From Mortierella sp. BCC40632 (taxonomy: Eukaryota > Mortierellomycota > Mortierellomycetes > Mortierellales > Mortierellaceae): DNA of 64,000 nt. Where the stretch lies: positions 798,001 to 862,000 of the forward strand of contig WAEK01000005.1 in assembly GCA_011634665.1 (NCBI GenBank), given 5' to 3'. The notes beneath the pieces were generated by a model. It was given only the letters and a program-made list of their open reading frames with translations. It did not search any database and was not told the DNA's origin. The position numbers and the translations under genes were made by a program. Below, in pieces: positions 11,535-23,295 of the stretch; position 1 is the stretch's first letter, and each line of letters starts with the position of its first letter.

Positions 11535-12600
11535 ACGGCGTCCCCCTCTTTTATAAGGAGGTATTCCTGTCCCTCTTAGGTCTATTATGTCTATTATTGG
11601 AGCCCTAGGACAGGGCTTACCCTAACTCAGGATGACCTCTTGCAACCTCTCCATCTTAAAAAAAAGTACTATCTTTTTGTCCGCTTGTTTTCTTTTCGTT
11701 CTTTCTCGAGTTCATCTAGAGTCTCTTTGGCATTCTTTAAGGATGTCCTTGTCTCCCAAGTTGCATCATCTGCGGTGTAACCTTTCCATGATACGAGCCA
11801 CTTCAGAGTGCGTCCAAACATCTTGAAGGCAAGGATCTTCTCGGCCTCATACTCTTCCCCTCCGTCAACCAGCTCTGACTCTGGTCTTGGGGGTGTCCGT
11901 TCTCCGTACTCGGGTGGTGACTCGATGTAGGACTTCAGTAGATAGGTATTGAAGATAGGGTGCTGGCGCATATTAGGTGGCAATTCGAGCTTGAATGCAT
12001 TAGGGTTAATCCTTTCGGTTATCTTGTATGGTCTAGTGAATTGCGGTTCAAGTTTCTTTGACGGTCTGTTGGCATGTGCGGCGGCTGATATGTTTTCAGT
12101 GCTCAAGAGGACCATGTCTCTGACCTTGAATGTGCAAGAGCTATGCTTTCATCTGCGTGCTTCTTTTGCCGAATCTGCGCATCGGCCACTGCGTTCTGGG
12201 CTTTCACGAGGATGACGACTTGATTGGAGATAAACTCAGATACTGAAGGGTTATCGCATGCTATAGGTTTGATCAGTGCTGACGGTGTCCAATGATGATG
12301 ACCATATATTTAACTGGAAAGGGGAGTAGCCGGTTGTCGTGTTCTCAGAGCTGTTGTAGGCAAACTCAAGTCCTGGAAAGGCATCATCCCAGGCATTCTG
12401 GTGATAGGAAATATATGATCGTTACGCGTCCCCCCCCCTTATTTTAGGAGGTACTCCTGTCCCTCCTAGGTCTATTATGTCTATTATTGGAGCCCTAGGA
12501 CAGGACTCACCCCCAACTCATATAGGGAGCGTGTGAGTGGCGGCAAGTGGTGGGAGAGGTGAGAGGGAGAGGTGAGAGTGGTGAGAGGAAGTGCCTCAAT
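11380..12600 (-). mobile_element. Ty3/gypsy (chromovirus) remnant with LTR pieces
   Basis: A degenerate pol 3' end (11669-12410, minus) is flanked by two near-identical direct repeats of about 95 bp, at about 11536-11630 and 12424-12520. Read on the minus strand, each repeat has a purine-rich tract (gagttagggtaagccc or gagttgggggtgagtcc), then TGTCCTAGGGCTCC. In the left copy a TATA-like cttataaaagaggg follows. This is the expected order of polypurine tract, LTR start and LTR promoter, so each looks like the start of a 3' LTR. The right copy stops abruptly at about 12424, where integrase sequence begins, so the locus is rearranged or nested. GTGAGAG-rich blocks lie outside both copies. No gag, protease or reverse transcriptase remains. 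Confidence 0.72.
11669..12410 (-). pseudogene. Integrase C-terminus plus chromodomain, broken pol fragment
   Basis: The upper part (12410 to about 12250) reads AWDDAFPGLEFAYNSSENTT, the classical end of a Ty3/gypsy integrase core, and then stops. A second frame covers the segment to about 12115. The longest open piece (12115-11669, 148 codons) carries the integrase C-terminal region (KLEPQFTRPYKI, HPIFNTYLLK) and a chromodomain (EAEKILAFKM, WLVSWKGYTADDATWE). At least two frame breaks separate these pieces, so no intact pol product can be made. Chromodomain integrases target heterochromatin in chromoviruses. Confidence 0.85.
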
Positions 12601-13185
12601 CTAGCATAGCATGTCTAGGCTATGTTGCACAAAAAAGAGTCTGTGAACAGGATGTTGGGCCCTGGGTAATAGCTTCTGCGGAATAGCTCACGACTCCACG
12701 ACTTAGATTTCAAGCACCTCAGTTTACCCAACTGCGCAGAACTCCTTCAGCATAATCTAGGGATTGGACGTGCCTGCGATAACAGGCGAAGTCTGGCTTC
12801 ATGGTATTTACCCAACTGCGCAGAGGCCCTGCAATCTCACAAGCGCCTTTCCGTAGCACGGTCCCCTGCCATCGTTCATTCCCCATCCTACTTTCCTCCC
12901 TGAGAAGGCGTCTCACGTCAATCAATACATGCTGGACGATGTTCCAAACTTCGAATGTGTTTCCTACGACAAGTGCATTTGCCCCTTCGACAATTTTCGC
13001 ATTTCTTCCTGGCACTAGAACCCATGAAATCTAAATATTAGCCTCGACAAATCGGTGCTAGGCACAGAGTCACAAGAAAATGGTGGCAATTGGCGATGGG
13101 GCAATCTCTTGATTATGTATAAAGGTTCCCATTCGGTCTTCACCTGCTCATCATCTCGCTTGCACACTTTGCGCCCACTCTCACT
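12601..13185. other. Region upstream of the aldo-keto reductase, with a short repeat
   Basis: A minus-strand open frame (13015-12719, 98 codons) contains two copies of a heptad, PLRSWVN and VLRSWVN. They are encoded by an 18-bp direct repeat tttacccaactgcgcaga (12723-12740 and 12808-12825). I do not recognise the frame. The last 150 bp before 13186 contain a TATA-like tatgtataaagg near 13114, which probably belongs to the reductase promoter. Confidence 0.4.
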
Positions 13186-14907
<1,722 letters not shown>

Positions 14908-15975
14908 GCAGCAAGATATTGTCATGGACAGAAAAACGGGAGACGAGAAGAGAATGCGTGAATAGCAACAAGCTGGAGTGTAGTTTAAAGTTGCAGGCTG
15001 TCGAATAAAACTATTAGCAAGGAGACTATCTATGAAAAGAACAAGGGCTGCGAGATTGTTGGTCAAGATCACGGAATGTGGATAACGAGCTCCGGAACCT
15101 GAGAACACTCTCTGGTCATGAAACGAACTCTGGAACAAGGAAAGTACTGCAGGGGGCCGTGAAACCCCCAGTACTGATAGGGACATTCAGTAGTAAATGA
15201 TGACCCAACGCGTCATTAACACTGCTTAAATAATGGAAGATTCTCCATAGTCAAAATCGGATGGGATAGAGAAAGATCGTTGCGGAGTGTAAGTTTGTGA
15301 CACCCTCCGTTGAGTACCTTAGTTTCACTAAAAGACCCACACTGTGTGCCTGGTCATGCAGTTCGTTGAGCCACTGTGTAGGAAAATGCGACAGCATTGA
15401 CTAGACCATTGCTACCATGGTTCGGTACCTGCATGTTAAGGAAAGAACGAACAATAACAGCGGAAAGAAATCAATCTAGAAGAATGAGGCCAAGCGGATC
15501 CTGTACGTCTAGGGTTCACATGCAAGAGTTCTTTTCCTCTTTCCATCATTCTGCAAGTTCAAAGGGTATATGCAGAGTTAGCCATTGAGGAACAGAGAGA
15601 GCAACGAGTAAGCTAAAAAAAAAAAAAAAAAAAAAAAAGGTCGAGAAGCAAAGAGATGGCGACAGAGCGGATCATGCCACATCCAACGCAACATACAAAG
15701 CGAAAAGAAAAGAAGACTGAGAGCAAGCCCTTGTTTGTTTTGGTGCAACGTTAATTACAAAAAGCTACTTGTGCGACATCGTAATCAAATGCTGTAGAAC
15801 TAGAGCCCCTGGTAGTTGTTGAATAATCTGCTTTCGCCTTCATGTTGTTCGGTAACGCTATGACCAAATATATCTCACATGACATGGTTTTGTGGCTAGA
15901 TTGAGGCTAGTTTGTGGCCAGATGATTGCTTTAACCAAGATATGCTGCGGATGACAGGTCGATGATGGCTAAGGG
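14908..15975. other. Intergenic, no gene seen
   Basis: About 1.1 kb of unique sequence with an A run at 15615-15638. A minus-strand frame of 137 codons (15186-14773) is the antisense shadow of the reductase 3' end. I see no convincing coding, tRNA or repeat signal. Confidence 0.5.
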
Positions 15976-16105
15976 TATTTTGAGACTGTGAGAGTGGTGC
16001 CAATAAAATGTATCATAGGGAGATAATGACTGGCTTGTGGCAGCCAAGCGTTCATAGCGACGTTGCTTTTTGGTCTTTCGATATTAGCTCTTTCTCTCCT
16101 ATTAA
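15976..16105 (+). rRNA. Second, shorter 28S rRNA-derived fragment
   Basis: The core 16030-16075 (ctggcttgtggcagccaagcg then ttcatagcgacgttgctttttgg) repeats the left end of the fragment at 10359. Upstream, gagtggtgccaataaaatgtatcataggg aligns with small indels to 28S gaggtgccagaaaagttaccacaggg. This copy therefore begins further 5' in 28S than the first. It decays after about 16105. It is a relic and not a functional rRNA gene. Confidence 0.7.
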
Positions 16106-16574
16106 ACTGGCGTGTATACAAAGTTATCCTGCAGAAAGTCATCAACGTATTTGCTTCAATTCACTTGCTGCGTTCGAAAGAAAGGCTAAGTGCTAGTTTG
16201 GTACGTCGCTGGACGCTGATATTTGTTCTAGGTGAGATTATTTGTGTTTGTTGGGATCTTCGATCATCCCCATGTAACCACCATAACGGATCTATCGTAT
16301 ACTGTTGGTGTAATCTTCGCCATATCAGAAGTAAATCGATGGCGGCGCCCAAAGAACTGAAGAGGAGGAAATGGAATGGGATTCGGTAATGAAGAAGAAG
16401 GGCCAGGGAAGGAATATTGTAGGAGCAAAGACAGGAAAATGCGGAAACAACAGCAAGAGAGGGGCTGCTTTATTGAAGGAGATGATGAAATACAGTGTTT
16501 AGCAAGGAGACAGCTACTGGCGCTTAACCAGACACTCAACGAAGCACCTTTTTTTTTTTTTTTTTTATTTAAGA
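16106..16574. other. Intergenic, no gene seen
   Basis: Unique sequence between the second 28S relic and the orphan frame, ending in a T run (16551-16566). Overlapping frames on both strands (about 60-108 codons) lack recognisable motifs. Confidence 0.4.
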
Positions 16575-17003
16575 TTAGGACCCTTGATATCCCACCTTGT
16601 AGTGGTATTCAAATCGGTAGATTTTGTCACCGCCACATTGGACAGGATTTCCATGAATTGTTTTCGTATACCTTGGTGTTTCATGACGCAAAATTATCTT
16701 ATTCGTGACAGTGACTTCGTGTTGGTTTGCACAAAATCTGATCATTTCCAAACCAAAGTCTCCTGCTGGTTTGTGTGCGTGATAAAAAATAGCGATGGAG
16801 TCTCGAATATTCCAATTACCCTCTATAAAATGTGCGAAGAGCCCATCATCGCTGCCAACAACAACATATTTTTCGAAAACATCCTGTGTTCGTATCGGCT
16901 GGGGTACCTTGTCGAGGGGACGATTCATTTCAATCACTCTGTCATAAATGTCGTCCGGTGTCAAAAAAACCCCAATGCCCTCCCATTTGAACTGAAGCAC
17001 CAT
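16575..17003 (-). CDS. Hypothetical protein, intronless orphan
   Basis: Open frame of 142 codons with a balanced, protein-like composition (for example VFEKYVVVGSDDGLFAHF, IRFCANQHEVTVTNKIILRH). An in-frame stop lies two codons upstream of the ATG, so the start is fixed if the gene is intronless. I do not recognise a family. The compact alpha/beta-like sequence could be an NTF2-like or cupin-like fold, but this is only a guess. A possible TATA (tttttatagg, about 17331) lies upstream. It stands alone in a gene-poor, repeat-rich island, so it could also be a decayed fragment of a larger gene. Confidence 0.4.
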   Translation of the reverse strand: MVLQFKWEGIGVFLTPDDIYDRVIEMNRPLDKVPQPIRTQDVFEKYVVVGSDDGLFAHFIEGNWNIRDSIAIFYHAHKPAGDFGLEMIRFCANQHEVTVTNKIILRHETPRYTKTIHGNPVQCGGDKIYRFEYHYKVGYQGS

Positions 17004-17944
17004 CTTGATCTAGCGCAATCAAACTTGGCTGTGAAATGTGAGAAACAAGCCCTTCTAAATAATTGCTAGTACCCCCTGATAAAAACTGAGAGAGTCCATT
17101 TTCTTACAGGAGTCAGGACAAAATTATGATCGTGCCTCTGGATGTGTTCCTGATAGCGGTCTGTGGCGGATTTGGATTTTGCAATGGAGATCCTTTACTA
17201 TATATTGCGGATCTCCTGCAACAAGTTGAGGTCAAGATGGAAGATGGACAGGGTCAATGACAGGGGATGACAAAGAACTGAACTAGTAGTTGACTTGAAT
17301 GAGTTGACTGACTGGAGGAAGCGGCTACCCTTTTTATAGGCACAGTATACAATGTCTCTGATTGTCATGGGATTACACAAAGATTTCAAGGGACTTGAGA
17401 TTAATCGAGAGTACGGTATGACAAGATGCATTGTTCACTTGCGCTGCTTGTTGTTCATTCTTTAGGCTGCCTTTATATTAGAGCAAAGGCAGATGGGGGC
17501 GAAGCGAGGAGAGTAACCAATAGCCGATTATTTGTTAGTTCTTGAGGTGCAGGGGAGGAGAGATGGCAGGGTAATTGGCCTATGACAGCCAAGCGTTTCT
17601 CGACGTATACTCATTATGTCTCCTCGAAGAGAAAAAGGCGAAGGCGAAGGCAAAGGCGAGGGACTGGGCGGGGCAATGTTTGACGAGATAGATGGGGCGA
17701 TAAGGTGTAGTGTGGACAGTGCGAGGGAGGTGTGAGGCAGAGAGAGGTGTGGGGACAGTGTGGGATAAAAGTACTTGACAAAAATAAAATAAAATAAAAA
17801 AAAGCTTCTCTTGATATGGTACATTGTCAACTCTCATTCTCAGGTCGCTCGATCGTCAAAGATTCTTTATTGCTTTTACATCCTGATGACTCCAGGGGAG
17901 GGGTGGGCGCCCAACATCACTGTCTAACTCCCAAGTAGGTTTAG
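17004..17944. other. Intergenic with a weak third 28S-like match
   Basis: Near 17576-17606, cctatgacagccaagcgttt resembles the 28S motif gcttgtggcagccaagcgtt shared by the two fragments above, but only about 20 bases match. The rest is low-complexity purine-rich sequence (17630-17760), with an A-rich run near 17780-17803. No gene is apparent. Confidence 0.3.
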
Positions 17945-18170
17945 CTATTCGATCTCCTCTGCATTTAAAGTGTTATCGATGTCCTTTTGCTCTACAACAT
18001 GGTCATACCCCTTCTTTAGCAATATATCCTGGTAAAGAAGAGCCATGCTTCCATCACGGAGAACATAGACTGATACTATCACAAAATTAGAGTCGGTCAA
18101 AACGTCCTGCGACTCCTTTGGCTTGGGTTTGAATCGGGATTGATGTCTTTCGTATGAACAGTCTGCTTTA
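17945..18170 (-). pseudogene. Possible 3' end of a nuclease-like gene, fragment
   Basis: A minus-strand frame ending at a TAG at 17945-17947 reads VLTDSNFVIVSVYVLRDG then SMALLYQDILLKKGYDHV, with an acidic tail. Its beta-strand and DG...LL..GY pattern resembles the last part of a staphylococcal-nuclease-like fold. Upstream an in-frame stop appears, and I could not place a convincing acceptor or the DGDT motif expected at the start of such a domain. It could equally be the last exon of an unrelated gene whose other exons are decayed (18180-18760). Confidence 0.22.
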
Positions 18171-20191
18171 TAACATCAATATTCAAATCTACCTCAACTG
18201 GACTAATATGAGTGGATCCTCGTTGCACACTCGCAGATAATCTGGATCCAGACGTCTTCTCCTGTGGTCTAGTGAGACCTCAGGATATAGAGAGATCAAA
18301 GCAGGAGCTTTTGTGATTTCTCTACGCGACTTGCCACTCGCTCTTTGAAGGTGAACGAATATCACCTTGTATCTGGCGGACAACGACTGCGATTAAAAGT
18401 AGCGGTGTATGATACAGACGAAAGGGTTTGATGATGAAAAAGACTAGCAAGCTTTTCTCGCGGTACCCTGCTATAATCAACTCTGGAGTAAATATCCTTT
18501 TTATTTGCAAAGAAGTATACCACTATAGTCGGCTGCAATGTGAAAGTCTGAAGGAAATGCGCTTTAGAGTGTAATAAATGGAAAGGGAATCGTTGCAAAG
18601 TCGGCGGCAAAGAAAGAGTTGTTCTCTGGAGAATGGGGTCATAAAGAAGGAGCAAAGCCTAAGGAGATACTCACAGAGAGGTGAACGGGCGTAAAAGATA
18701 TCCAGCGGAGATGAAGAGAGAGAGCCTAGCAAATACCTGCGTGGCTTGAAGATTTCTATTTGCCTCTGACGCGTCGCGCGACCTCTTCCCTAGAGAGAGA
18801 CCTTTTTTTGCCTAGTACATTGGGCCATTTGCTTCATCCATGAGCCAGTATGGAGCCTAATGACAAACGAAGGGCACACCCATCTTCCCTGGCACCCCCT
18901 CATCTTCACCTGATCAGATGTTCAGCTGAGATAGCGCGTCTGTTTATCAGGTGACTTGGCTAATGTTTTTTAAATGATTACTAGCACTTTGCCTGTGGTA
19001 ATGCCCCGGGGCCCGAGTGAGCCCATAGCCCGTCATATAGGGCCTTGTGGGATCATGGTGGTCTTTTTATCGCAAAAAACGGATGAGAAATGGGCGAGAT
19101 ATGTGTAAATGAAAACTGCATGTCACATACATTTTTGCCCAACTTAATCGCCAGCCCCGTCTGGTTAATTGCTTTGGATCTATTGTTGGGAGGTCTATCG
19201 TAGCAGCATCGCTCATTTTCTCCCGCCAATTGTTGCTTGATATAACATGGGAGAGTAGCAATTCAAACATACTCTCCATATGAGCATCACACCGCTAGCC
19301 TTTACCACGATCTTTCTCGCTTCAGTGTACAAACTATAGTTGCGAACACTACAGCTCGCTACTTGTGTCAACCAACACAAAAGGGTCATAGGATATTCAT
19401 CGAACGCTATACCAAGAAGCAATTAGCGAAGACCATATAAGCTATAGCATTCAGTAAGTGCAACAACTCATAGCCCTTCTCTTCCTCCCCCTCAACCCGT
19501 CATCACTATCTCCTCCTCCTCCTCATTCCACTCCTCCATCACTGCCACCACTTCCACTATCTCTACCGCCACTACCACTACCACCGCCACCGCCACAATC
19601 CCCCTCCCAAACCATTGCCATCCCACCCTCTCCAACTTGTCTACTATCCCTTCCCCAGTCGCATATGGAGCGAGCGTGTCTACCTTGTCACCACCTCACA
19701 TTTCCGACCGTTGCACCTCCTACCCCACCAGTACCCACCCACCCTTCAACCCACCTACCTTTTATCCCTGAAAAAAGTAAACAGTGCACATGTAGCCTGA
19801 ATCGAGTTGACATTAGTGGTTGGCATGAGACAGGAAATAGGTGCAAATCATATCGTGGGTAGAATGTGAAATTGTAAATTGTGAAGTAGTGGAATAGTAT
19901 GCAGCATCTAGTGTGCAACGTCTAGTGTGTTGAATGAGGTACATCGTGTACCGTGTCTAGTGTCAAATGCATAATAGCTCTTTCCACTTTATTCCACCTC
20001 GATTGCAAGAGGTCATCAGAGTCAATAGTGACGTTGAAGTGTGGCTGAAATGAGCGTGCATCGTTCGCGTCTCTTGCGCAGAGCAGAGAAAGAGAGAAAG
20101 AGAGAAAGAAAGAAGGGTTCATCCATTCGTTCGTTTGTTCGTTCATTCATCCCATCTATTCTCCATTCGGCCATTCTCTAAACTAGCCATC
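18171..20191. other. Gene-poor spacer before clpP
   Basis: About 2 kb without a gene I can support. A short minus-strand frame at 19279-19067 contains MSDAATIDLPTIDPKQ followed by a GTATGT donor-like site, but no matching downstream exon was found. At 19480-19760 is a C-rich, Pro/Ser-encoding low-complexity tract. The last 60 bp before the clpP start are GA-rich, then TTCG/TTCATT-rich, and probably form its leader. Confidence 0.4.
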
Positions 20192-21916
20192 ATGTCGCGT
20201 TCTTTGCTCCGTACCTTATCCCAGCGGGGAATGGGCGTTTCCATGTCAGGCAATGTCCGACCATGGACCCTCCCGGTTCTGAATGTCAACCGTCACCACT
20301 ACCAGCAGCAGCAGCAACGCCATTTTAGTCTTTCAGGAGGTGCCCAGTTCGAATACAGGAATAGCCGTCCTCCATCCCATTTCCTTTCTACCATCTCCGA
20401 CTGGTCGCAGGAACCCACTTCTCAGAGCCTTGTCCCGTTCGTGGTCGAGCAGACTGTAAGTCAGGAGAAGGAACTTTTTTCTTTTTTTTTTTTTCTTTTT
20501 TTTTTTTCCCGAGTCGTTGTCTCTGTTAACTAACGCGCTTTTTTCTCCTTTCTTTGGGGGTTCATCTCTGTTCTGACAAAAAAACGCGTGGAGAGCGTTC
20601 CTACGACATTTTCTCTCGCCTACTCAAGGATCGTATCATCTGTTTGAACGGGACGGTAAAATGAATTCTCTTGCACAACGCTAGACTTACAAAGAGAGCA
20701 AAAGGACAATATTTGCGAAACGGCCCTCTTCTTTTTCTTTTTCGCAACGGATCTGGAAAGATGAGACGCGGAGCAATGCTCTTCCTTTTCAGTTCTCTCT
20801 GGCTTTTGAAAGAAGGAGAACCCCATGACCAACAAAGAGAACCTTGACTCACGAAAAGCTGGGAGAATGAATGACTGCTAAAAAAATATATATAAAAAAC
20901 TGCGACACGTCTTCTTCTTTGAATCATATTAGGTACACGACCACTCTGCAGCCTTGATTGTGGCACAGCTTCTCTTTCTGGAATCTGAGAACCCAGAAAA
21001 GCCTATTAGTCTCTATATTAATAGCCCTGGCGGGAGCGTCACTGCAGGAATGGCTATTTATGATACCGTAAGCATACAGAGACCTCTTTGGGTAGTGGGC
21101 GAGAAATGGGACTACGACGTTCGCTGGATTTTTTTTTTCTTGCTTGCCTGGGAAAGTAGAGTACAAGTGAGCAGAGACTCATACATTCTTGTCTCTTTTT
21201 GGTTACTCTTTTTCTCATTTACAGATGCAGGTAATCCAAAGAAGCAAACAAATAGACAATGGCATTACCTGAAGCGGGAAGGATTGTTTTATTTTATTTT
21301 GGAAGGGGAGGAGACCAAGATTCTCAATACTGACTTGTGTGTGTGTGTGTATGTTTTTCTGGGATAGTATATCCAATCGCCTGTCTCCACCTTTTGCAAT
21401 GGACAGGCATGTTCAATGGGGTCATTGCTATTGGCGGCTGGAGAGCCCGGGAAGCGATATGCTTTGCCCCACGCCAGTATTATGATGCATCAACCCAGTG
21501 GAGGCGCCAGTGGTCAAGCAAGTGATATTGCCATTCATGCTCGTGAAATCTTGAAGGTTCGGGAGCGCCTGAACCGGATCTACCAAAAGCACTGTAACGT
21601 CAAGGATTTGGAAGTCATTGGTAAGCGCCCAACGCCTTCAGCTTGTTCAACATGCTCTCATTTTTTTTTTTTTCACAAGACGACGGAGAGAGAAAGAGAA
21701 TGGAGGAAAAAGCTACCTCCGATGGAAAGTAGCTGATCCGTCCATAGAAGGTGATGTTGGTTAAAGCTTACAGTTTCCCACGGCACGCTTGTTCTTTCTG
21801 TTTCTTTTTTTCTAGAGCGGGCCGTAGAGCGGGACCATTTCATGGATGCTGAAGAGGCGCTCAAGTTTGGGCTGATTGATAGGATCCTAGAAAAGAGACC
21901 GAGCAATTTGGATTGA
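20192..21916 (+). CDS. CLPP: ATP-dependent Clp protease proteolytic subunit, mitochondrial
   Basis: Exons: 20192-20455, about 20587-20655, 20933-21067, 21225-21230, 21368-21620, 21816-21916 (about 275 aa). The first 60 residues are Arg/Ser/Gln-rich and acidic-poor, as in a mitochondrial presequence. Active-site residues are Ser174 (NGQACSMGS), His199 ([10 protein letters not shown]) and an Asp near 249 (VERDHF). ClpP forms tetradecameric chambers in the matrix and degrades proteins fed by ClpX. The fourth exon is a 6-nt micro-exon (ATGCAG, Met-Gln) between a perfect tttacag acceptor and a GTAATC donor; without it the conserved IYDTMQYIQSPV is broken. The second exon encodes [13 protein letters not shown], but no AG precedes it: the intron ends ...tctgacaaaaaaacg. 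That is a non-canonical acceptor or a base error in the A run. Confidence 0.93.
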
Positions 21917-22412
21917 TAGTTTGTAACACATAGACACACACACAGACACGCACAGAGAGAGAGAGAGAGACCAACTATATGGTTCTGCAGAAAAGAGAGG
22001 AGCTACTCTTTCCCGCGGGACAATTCTCCCCTCCTTTTTTTTTTCTGATCGCCTAAGGTCGCGGAACATTGTTTGTCAAGATTAGATGCTTTGACCTACG
22101 CCCAAATGCTCCCATTAGAAGGAGAAGGAAAATGAAATTGACATCCTCCATTTCCTCTTGCATCATCCTCTCGTCCATTGTTACCCGGATCATCCTATGA
22201 GACATTGTAGGCTATTTTTATGTTGGTGCACAGCAAATCCATTTTTTTTTAACAAATATAAAAAGGCTGCAGAGGATTCCCTTTTTCTACACACAATGCA
22301 CTCTTTCTCTTCTAACTTTTCAGCAAAGGCTTCAGCTTCTTCTTCTTCTATCTCCTCCTCCTCTACCACCACTACCACCACCACTACCACCACCACCAAC
22401 TCTTCCTCTAAA

Positions 22413-23144
22413 ATGTCTTCCGTTCTCTCTGGCCAGGTCGTTGCCTCGGGCAACAACGAGCACTCTCAGATCGCCCCCAACAGCCGTATTCACATCCAGT
22501 TGGTCGATGTCTCGTTGATGGATGCTCCTTCTGTCACCTTGTCCGAGCAGATCATCTACGTCGGTGATGGACCTTTCAACTTCCCCATCTCGTTCAGCCT
22601 CACCTACGACTCTGCTCGTATCCAGTCCAACATGTCCTATGCCGTTTCGACCCGTATCACCAAGGGTGATGACTTGACTTGGGTTTCGACCTCCAGACAT
22701 GCCGTCTTGACCCAGGGTAACCCTTCCAGCGGAGTCAAGGTCTCGGTTGACAACCTCTCCAGGAACGGTGCCTTGCCCGGTTTGACCAAGATCACTGGTC
22801 GTATCGTTGCCTCTTCCAGCGTCCCCGCCTCGTACAAGATTGCCCCCAACAGCCGTATCTCGATCCAATTGTTGGATGTTTCCTTGATGGATGCTCCCTC
22901 GGTGACCTTGGCCGAGCAAAAGATCTTGACCTCGCATGAACAGACTCGCTCTTTCCCCATCTCCTTCTCGCTCTCTTATGATCCTTCGCAGATCAAGGCC
23001 ACCAACTCGTACACAATCTCGGTTCGTGTTGAGGAGAGAGCTTCTGACAAGTTGATTTGGCTCTCGACCTCTTCTCACTCTGTCTTGACCCGTGGTGCTC
23101 CTCAGGATGGCATCGATGTCGCTGTTGACTATATCCAGAACTAA
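22413..23144 (+). CDS. Tandem YbaY/YscW-domain (bacterial lipoprotein-type) protein
   Basis: A single exon of 243 codons from this ATG. Two copies of the same domain are present, at about residues 5-120 and 127-243. Each has IAPNSRI..IQL.DVSLMDAPSVTL, then FPISFSL.YD, then a VLT.G ending. This matches Escherichia coli YbaY and the YscW family in order and spacing. Bacterial members are small outer-membrane lipoproteins, and a fungal role is unknown. There is no signal peptide or membrane segment, so a soluble protein is likely. The frame is open upstream to 22296 (MHSFSSNF, then Ala/Ser-rich and poly-Thr). However, cttctaacttttcag at 22308-22322 looks like an intron acceptor, so the upstream part may be a 5' UTR. 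Convergent with RPAP1, with stops 150 bp apart. Confidence 0.85.
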   Translation: MSSVLSGQVVASGNNEHSQIAPNSRIHIQLVDVSLMDAPSVTLSEQIIYVGDGPFNFPISFSLTYDSARIQSNMSYAVSTRITKGDDLTWVSTSRHAVLTQGNPSSGVKVSVDNLSRNGALPGLTKITGRIVASSSVPASYKIAPNSRISIQLLDVSLMDAPSVTLAEQKILTSHEQTRSFPISFSLSYDPSQIKATNSYTISVRVEERASDKLIWLSTSSHSVLTRGAPQDGIDVAVDYIQN

Positions 23145-23295
23145 GATGATTGTGTAGTACTCTCACCTTTTTATTTTTGTATGTAAACATTGTAAATCCA
23201 AATGATCTTTATTAGACTTGTGAAAGAATAATAAAAAAAAAAAAAAAGAAAAAAAGAAACATGTGTGCTTTGCATTCAGTTCAAAATCCTATGGA

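Noticed and set aside
19458..19862. Proline-rich 134-codon frame
   Set aside because: Product of a C-rich low-complexity tract (SPPP, LPPLP repeats). No start context, splice or conserved region.
22332..23078. 248-codon minus-strand frame opposite the YbaY-type gene
   Set aside because: It is the antisense shadow of a codon-biased gene. It is Gly/Arg/Asp-rich without motifs, while the plus strand has a clear domain match.
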